Part shown: positions 57,050-64,000 of the stretch, in pieces
Layout of the letters: the number at the start of each line of letters is the position of its first letter
Position numbering within the stretch: position 1 is the stretch's first letter
Origin: Platycnemis pennipes
Lineage: Eukaryota; Arthropoda; Insecta; Odonata; Platycnemididae
NCBI GenBank assembly: GCA_933228895.1
Contig: OW121849.1
Location: forward strand, 36,674,354-36,738,353
Length of the DNA: 64,000 bases
Reading direction: 5' to 3'
Position numbers and translations under genes: made by a program
The notes under the pieces: generated by a model
Databases searched by the model: none
Seen by the model: only the letters and a program-made list of their open reading frames with translations
Told to the model about the DNA's origin: nothing

Positions 57050-57969
57050 GGCCATTCTACAATGGGTGTAAGCCGTAAGACGTAAGGAGCTGTCGTAAGG
57101 GACATGGCCAAGTCCCATCTCTACGTCTTACGTCTAACGGCAGGCCAATCAGAGCGCCTCATTACTACTGCCGATGTCAGTCATGGGTTATTGCTTTTGT
57201 GGAAGTTTTTTTGACTTGGGGAAGAATTGCGGACGTATTTGAAACAATCTTTGTTCGTGAACTTGAAAGATGGCGAGTTTAGACGAGCTTATCATTAACT
57301 GTTGCCTCATTGAATAATATTTGGATTGTTTCATCCCGCATTCTAACTGAATCTTTATTGTATGAACCAGTTTCTTGGTTTATTTGGATGATTAGTGGTC
57401 TTGTAAGTTTAAATGGCTTATACTGATCGACACCCACCAATATCGTCCAAAATCTCAAAAACTCAGAGGCATGGACAGTTGTAATTCTATGATAAAATGA
57501 AAGGGTACCCTGAAATAAATAATGTAAATCAAAGATTATCTTGCTGTTAACTTTCCTGACCGTTATTTATATAGAAATCAATAGTTAGACAGTGGACTAA
57601 TAAGTGCATTGAAGCCCATAATGATCTTTGCTCTGAGTTTATTTGGTCATTTAAGACCGAACAGCATTGATTTGTTTCAGTTCTGATCACATCCCAGACA
57701 GCCCTGTTAGCATTGCAAATGCTTGTCTTCAATAATTAAGTAATCGTATATTTGTTGACAGTGTTCTCTATTCTACGCCAGAAAAAATCGACACTCATTT
57801 GTCTTCAATATGCATGTATATACGACCGGAGTGCTTCCGAATGCACTGTGATCGATGTCGATATTTTTACGGCATACGTCAGCATTGGAGATTGCCTGTC
57901 GTATGGAAATCCTTACGTCTTAAGTGCTACGGCTTACGTCTTACGGCTTACGTCCATTGTAGAATGGGC
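57050..57969. mobile_element. TTAA-flanked element with CGTAAG words
   Basis: Starts GGCCATTCTACAATGG and ends CCATTGTAGAATGGGC, preceded by TTAA (57046-57049) and followed by TTTA (57970-57973). Both ends continue into degenerate (A)CGTAAG arrays (left) and CTTACG arrays (right), so the inverted match extends to about 40 bp. 920 bp, non-coding. A TTAA duplication with one change is likely. Confidence 0.7.
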
Positions 57970-58475
57970 TTTAGTCATGTAATTAAGACAATGAAAAAGG
58001 GTATTCTCTATTTGGATATTCAATTCTTGAGATCGATGACCTCTCCTCTAGGACTATAACTTGGAGTGGTTGTGGAACTTTGATTCTATATTTAGCATTC
58101 TAGGTTCATTCCATTGTTCCCTTGAATTTGTGTGGTAGAAGCAATGGTAGTTGCTCCTGATAAAGTTATCCTTCCTGATATGTGAAGGGTAGATGAATGA
58201 TAGTCCATGTTGTGCTTAATATCAATTGCAGTGGCAATTCTCAACCAGCAGAATTTCTACAGAAAAAAAGCATTTACCTCAACCAATATTCAAACCTGGA
58301 TCCCCTAAATTCAATTCCTGGTCGAAGTTAATGGTATTTTTCTTCTTAGAAATTATGCCATTGTACATATTAGTGGGTAAGTCCCTTAAGCTTTTACATA
58401 GGTATGTTGTTCATTATCCTTTTGTTTGTTATTGCAGCACTTAAGTGGTAGATTTTTGATGAGAAAATGCAAGTA

Positions 58476-60900
58476 CAGTAAACCCCCGTTAGTTCGAACC
58501 CTCTTAATTCGAAATATCGAATAAATCGAAGTTGTGAGCTACCCCTGACAAATGGAATAGGGAATTGCATACTTAGTGTGGAAAAATTGAAATTTCATTT
58601 CATTTCTTTATTTGTCCAAAAATTATACATGATTTGAGACACGTCAATATACGCAATAACAATAATATTTTTTGTGGTCTTAAAAAACGATACAAGTGCT
58701 AAAGAAATATGCTTAATATGTAACTTGAAGTCGAATTTCAACCCGTGATGCCCCAATGTATCGTTTATTTCGAAACGATCCACTGGGGCAGTGTACTTTG
58801 ATGGTAGTTAGTGCTTATAGTCGTTGTGATTTTGGTATCGCTTACTTGATCATAAGTGATCATATTTTAAGTGTTGCCAGGTTTGAACATTTGCTTGTGC
58901 TTATGGTGCACCACTCACCAGCAGCTGTTTACCCCTAATCAAATATATCTCAAGTGCACACTCATATCGGCCGAATCCGACCCTAGCTTTTTTCGGGATA
59001 TTCACGCCATGACTAATTGCTTCCCTTTTCTTTCTTCCGAGCCTCCCCTCCTCGAGCGAAGACTGTAGGATTCAGTATTTGACCATCGCCAGGAAAGGTC
59101 ATCGTAACCTCTTGAAACACGTAGTCCTCACAGAGAAAAATACCCGTCGGAGGGTAAAACGAATTGTAAAGATCCATCTTCCGAGAAAAAATTGGCTGGG
59201 TATTTTTATTGCTTCGCTGTGATGGTAACCATAGACATGCGTTTCATGTTAGTATTTAGCTTCATTGGTATCATATGCGAAAAACTTGGTAACCATGATT
59301 TAGCACAGTACTGTTTTGTGCTCCTTGCGCAATGCCTGAGCTTCATATTTTACCTGTAACAGTTTATTCCATCGTTGTAGGTCAAAACCAAGTCAATTAT
59401 GTCCATAGACGGAAGGTAGGATTTGAGATGCTTCCAAAGAGAAAACACAAGAAACTGACAATTAAAGAGAAATTCAGTGTAATTTGTGAGGAGATTGTGG
59501 GGTAAAAACAAAAACCGAAATTGCAAAGCATTATGATATTCCGATTTCGGCGCCATTGATATACCTGAAAAATTATGATGCAATTGAATCACAACTAGAG
59601 AGTGGAAACAACGATGGAAGGAAGAAGAGAATACAGGGAGCGAAATTTGAAGAGGTAGAGAGTGAGTTATTGGAGTGGTTCTTCCATTGCAGGTAAAATA
59701 ACATTCCTCTATCAGGGCCATTTGTGAAAGAAAAAGCCGAGATGATCGCTCTTAAAATGGGCCAAGAATTTAAATGCTGCAATGGGTGGTTACAGAGATT
59801 TCAAAAGAGGCATGGTATTGTGTCTTTGCGCATGAGTAAGGAAGGATCATCAGTTGACATAGAGGCAGCTGAGGGATGGTGATCAAACGTCAAACACATT
59901 TCTGTGGACTACACACCTAAAGATATTTTTAGCATGGATGAAAGTGGAATATTTTACAACTTTTACCAGGGAGGAGAAAGAAGTATGGAGAGACAAACCG
60001 TAGTGCTATATTACAATTCCGATGGCAGTGAGAAGTTACAGCCTCTGGTGATCGGAAAGTACGGCAATCCTAGATGTTTCAAAGGAGTCCAAACCATTCC
60101 CTGTGTTTATAGGGCCAACAAAAAAGCTTGGATGACCGCTAAATTATTTCTTGAGTGGCTTTTAATTTTCGAAGGAAAGATGGCTGGTCGGAATTGAAAT
60201 ATTGTGTGCTGAGCACAACATTGAAGGGCTCACTCTATATAATATTAGAGTTTTTTTTCTTCCCCTCAATGCCACTAGTTACATGCAGCCCCTAGATCAG
60301 GGTATAATTTTCAGCCTGAAGGGCTAAAAAGGAAGAAACTGGTGAGGTATTTAATTAGAGAAACCTCAAGAAATATTTTCGCCCATGAAATCAGAAAATG
60401 GAATCCGCTGGATGCGATGAGGAACATAGCTACTTCTTGGGATGAAGTTTCTTCCTCAGCTATAGAAAATTGCTTCCGAAAAGCTGGTTTTGGTGAAAGA
60501 ATTGCATCCAATGACAGTGACTTCAGTGAAGACTTTGACTGGCCCGAAATTCATGGTGAAATACAGTGTCCAACCACTTTTTTGGAATATGTCCATTTCG
60601 ACAATAATGTGATCACCACTTCTGAAGAATGCAATGCTGATGAGAGCACTTCTGGGAAGAAAGTGGACCTTGATGGCTCTGAAAGTGGGGAAGAAATGAG
60701 TGATTCAGATGGGGAAGAGGAGGCAGAAAAGCACCATCACTTTTGTGTCCGTGAATCAGCTCGAAACTGTACCTTGCTCTCATTGATTCTACATGATATG
60801 TTATTGCACTATAAAGAAAGTTCTGTGTCCACCAGGATCTAGTTTACTAATTCTACTGACAGGATAAAAGTGTTATTCACTGCGTTGTTTTTCCATTACT
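58476..60900 (+). mobile_element. Tigger/pogo element, right end not found
   Basis: Starts with TA-flanked CAGTAAACCCCCGTTAGTTCG, a classic Tigger-type terminus. It contains a decayed transposase at 59428-60842. I could not find the inverted partner to the right, so the end given is nominal. Confidence 0.6.
59428..60842 (+). pseudogene. Tigger-like transposase, degenerate
   Basis: Begins with a CENP-B-like helix-turn-helix (KLTIKEKFSVICEE, about 59455; IAKHYDIP). A second DNA-binding part follows (ELLEWFFHC, ALKMGQEFKCCNGWLQRFQK, to about 59810). The DDE domain shows FSMDESGIFYNF (first Asp, about 59935), LVIGKYGNPRCFKGV and WMTAKLFLEWL. The second catalytic Asp block is missing through a deletion at about 60195, and NATSYMQPLDQGI follows at about 60275. 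A 166-codon C-terminal frame (60342-60842) has an acidic tail. Stops and shifts inactivate it. Confidence 0.85.
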
Positions 60901-61512
60901 CACGCAATGTTCCAGTTAACATGGGTTTTAATCTTTTTCAGATACACAGCACACTAGGTTATGTAATTGTGAAATTCATGTGTGTGAAGTTCATCTATCC
61001 TGAAAATTAAAATAGTGTTTTCACAAAAGCTATTTTGTGTCTAGTTCTCATGATCCAATCAAACCTGCTTTTCCAAGGTAGTTGACCAGCTAATGGAAAG
61101 TATCTCTGCCCTTTTGTTTTACTCTTTACATGTACCCCTTTTAATCGTATTTTTTAAAATCTTTGATTGCATATGTCTTGCATACTTTTCCCCTATATTG
61201 TTCTTTTGTAATCATCAATCAACATCTGCAATAATTTTCTCAGTGAAAACCCTTCATCTCCGCGCTACATATGGCTCACGAAAATTGAGATCTATTCCTA
61301 GAATTTTAGTTGAAGATTTATTACAATAGTACTATTTAGAGGCTTTAATATGTGAAATCATTTGCCATTAAAAATGCATCAACGATACCTCATCAAAAAT
61401 AGGATTCTGTTTATTCTCCGGTTCATTGTATAAGGATATCTGTGATGTAATGTGCATCAATGTAATCCGTAATCCTGCACAACAGTGGGTTTTTAAAATT
61501 TTCTTGGTCATT
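60901..61512 (+). other. Non-coding, TTC27 intron
   Basis: AT-rich with nothing recognised. Confidence 0.4.
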
Positions 61513-63410
61513 CCCAGGCAGTACAGATTTGGTATTATTACAGTTTTACAATTGTATTTCAATCATATTACAAAAGAGGGCTATTTGTATTACAATAGTA
61601 TTACAGTTGTAATACTGTGTCAAATGTCCTCTAATACCACTGTAATACAGTTGTATTACAGAGGCAAAATACAAGGGATTTACAAATTGTATTACGTTTG
61701 TAACTTAGATCCAACAATCATTTTACTAATTGTATAATGATTGTATATTAGTGACAAAATACATTCGTTTTACGAATTGTATTATTGTTGTAATTTAGAT
61801 ATCAATTACAATTGTTTTACGAAAACAATATTTCGTATTACCCCTGTAAATTTGTAGGAAATACAGGTACTTTCAAGTAAAAATAAAAGTATTTGCTCTG
61901 TAACATTAAATTTCTTTTATTCAAAAGAGGACTGTGGTCAAACATAGTTATGGTACGTACAGCAAAACGGGTATCTCCTCAATGCCTCTCGTTATCGTGA
62001 ACTTCCACCAAATAACATACAGAGCAACCGTATACAAAACTATCAACGATATATTCTCAAAGAAATAATCAATTTCATTAACGAGCTGGTAAATGTACAA
62101 GTGTTACACATAACATTTATCTTTATAACTCAGGCATTTTTTAAAGATACGCGAATTCAGCTATCCCGTGGAGGAATGAAGGCGTGAAAAGTAAACACTA
62201 TGTGAAACGCTCATGCACATTTACCGCATTCGCAGTTAAAGGGTGCACAATTCGTAGGTCTGGTCACACATTGCATAAACTGTGCAAGTTCATGTACTAA
62301 AGCATGCCTCATCCTCCCCATTAAAATATCATCGTGAAACCATGCGTAACAACTTTTATGAATGAATGGTGCTCGTCAATGCAATAGAACCGGTTATAAT
62401 TTCTTCCATCCACACGAACATAGAATCACACGGGTTCATGCATTGTGTAACCAGGCCCTATAAACCATGGCTGAACTTGTAGCTAACTACGCTCCACGTA
62501 AATAGAGGCAATTAAAATTATTTCGCACAGAGGCATTAAGGAAAAATACATAATACTCTTACCAAGATCTAAATCGTAACAATTACGTTCAAAAGCATTT
62601 ACACTTGCCATTACTTATCTCACAAACAGTATAACTCGTAAAGGACTTAAGTACGCACACAATTAAAAGGAGTAAAAGCTTACTAACGTTGCTGTGGGTC
62701 AGCGGATTCATAATAAACAAACATAAATTGGCGATACTAGCGGTGTCCTGCGCTAAAGAAACACACCAAGCTTTTGCAAGCGCGGGAACAATACTTTTGT
62801 ACTATTTTCATTAATACAAATGTAATACATTGGCTTTACGAATTGTATATTCTTGGTATTTTAATGCTGTTTTACAATCATATTACCATTGGCCACATAG
62901 CCTCCTTCGTATGCACGTGGACAAGATGTTTGTATTATTTTTCGTGTTACAATTGTAATACAATGGTTATACAAATTTGTATATTCTTGGTATTTTATTG
63001 CTGTTTTACAATCATTTTATCATTGGCCACATAGGCACCTTCGTATGCACGCGCACAAGACGTTTGTATTATTTTTCGTGTTACAATTGTAATACAATGG
63101 TTATACAAATTTGTATATTCTTGGTATTTTAATGATGTTTTACAATCATTTTATCATTGGCCACATAGGCACCTTCGTATGCACGCGCACAAGACGTTTG
63201 TATTATTTTTCGTGTTACAATTGTAATGCAATGGTTATACAAATTTGTATATTCCTTGTATTTTTGATGCTGTAATACAATAGTATTACGATTGCTTTGT
63301 ATGAAATGTCCTGTAATACAATTGTATTACAAATTTTTTAGCGAAAACTATACAATTTGTAACTGTACAAGGGAATTACAATTTGTATACCAGTGGCTGT
63401 GCTGTCTGGG
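61513..63410. mobile_element. 1.9-kb element with CCCAG termini and TTACAATTGTAA palindromes
   Basis: Starts CCCAGGCAGTACAG and ends CTGTGCTGTCTGGG, inverted termini CCCAG(G/A)CAG(T/C)ACAG. Inside, about 61540-61860 and 62790-63380 are dense in ATTACAATTGTAAT-type palindromes. The centre (about 61870-62780) is ordinary AT-rich DNA without a gene. A 134-bp minisatellite lies in the right arm. Confidence 0.65.
62795..63275 (+). repeat. 134-bp tandem minisatellite
   Basis: Units beginning TTTGTATTATTTTTCGTG start at 62929, 63063 and 63197, exactly 134 bp apart. A more diverged unit precedes them and the last is partial. Each contains TTACAATTGTAATACAATGG and TGGCCACATAGGCACC. Confidence 0.9.
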
Positions 63411-64000
63411 TTAATAAGCCCATATATTAGGTATAAGTCAGTCAATCACTTGATATAGTAATATTAAATAATAGATAGTAGGTAAACATTGATCTATATG
63501 AATTTATGATTCAAACAAGGAGGTAGTATTTTATAATTTCACAAGTATAGTAGAAGAATTACGATTTAGAAGCTTCATTTACTTAGGTTAAATTACTTAA
63601 TGCAACATAAAATAACTATGGCTAACACAATCAATATCCTAGATGGGATTAGAACTACAAACTGGAACCGAGGTAGGCATAGGGTTGGTTGAGTAAAAAT
63701 TCAAAATTAGTTTTAAAAACCTCAAAATTAGTGTAATATAGTTTTATGCTTCATTTTGCTTTTACCGGTACATATAAGATGGTAAAAAACAAAAACTTTT
63801 TACTGTACCTTACAAGGGTACAAAAAATAATTCCTAAGATATAGACATCGCACTTAGTCATTGTTCTTAAATATAAGTAGTTATAAATGAAAACTGTAAA
63901 GAACAGAGCAATAGCTCATTTTGATTTTGCACTAACTGACAGCTCGACTACACAATTGGTATATTGTTCTGCTTGTCTTACTTTTCTTGGTATTTCTTTA
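63411..64000 (+). other. Non-coding right edge
   Basis: AT-rich DNA with no exon or repeat recognised. Confidence 0.4.

Noticed and set aside
62795..63275. Regular repeats considered as a CRISPR array
   Set aside because: The whole 134-bp unit is repeated with no unique spacers, in a eukaryotic transposon context.
57012..64000. Search for the next TTC27 exon
   Set aside because: No acceptor-bounded frame resembles the TTC27 segment following exon 8. The frames here belong to Tigger or word-array elements.

Overview
This window looks like a nuclear genome segment from an arthropod, most likely an insect. It is AT-rich, its gene has GT-AG introns, and it is packed with metazoan transposable elements (CsRn1-type, other Gypsy and Copia LTR elements, hAT, piggyBac, Tigger/pogo, a Sola-like element, LINEs, and 5S- and tRNA-derived SINEs). 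I see no prokaryotic features. The only host gene I can recognise is TTC27 on the + strand. It starts near 29.0 kb and runs off the right edge.

1-25.5 kb is a nested transposon cluster. A Copia tail and LTR (2-442) is followed by a broken CsRn1-type element (about 474-2841) interrupted by the LTR of a second CsRn1-type element (2842 onward). The second element is split between gag and protease by a hAT element (4130-12562, 8-bp duplication GTTGGTAC). The hAT is itself split by a 5,185-bp element (7018-12202, ATAT duplication). This innermost element has inverted repeats of about 935 bp and an uninterrupted two-exon gene for an 841-residue protein, and it is the best candidate in the window for a complete, recently active mobile system. 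Further right are an integrase tail split by piggyBac 1 (14875-17063), a DIRS-like RT-RNase H piece (17157-18087), and a mosaic of Gypsy element A, a Mutator-like transposase, a Gypsy B tail with LTR, and a solo LTR (20187-25466).

25.5-29.0 kb is non-coding. It holds one copy of an unclassified interspersed repeat (R1), one 5S-rRNA-derived SINE, a perfect-looking hairpin, and the presumed TTC27 promoter region.

29.0-57.0 kb is the 5' half of TTC27. One tentative first exon and seven well-supported exons have mutually compatible splice phases. The introns are inflated by R1 copies, SINEs, a 3.3-kb Tigger-like element, a hAT MITE, an element made of CAGCTG palindromes, LINE fragments on the minus strand, and piggyBac 2. 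The C-terminal TPR-coding exons lie beyond the window.

57.0-64.0 kb, still inside the next TTC27 intron, holds a TTAA-flanked element built from CGTAAG words, a decayed Tigger-type transposase, and a 1.9-kb element with CCCAG termini that carries ATTACAATTGTAAT palindromes and a 134-bp minisatellite.

All family names come from reading motifs by eye, and no database search was possible.
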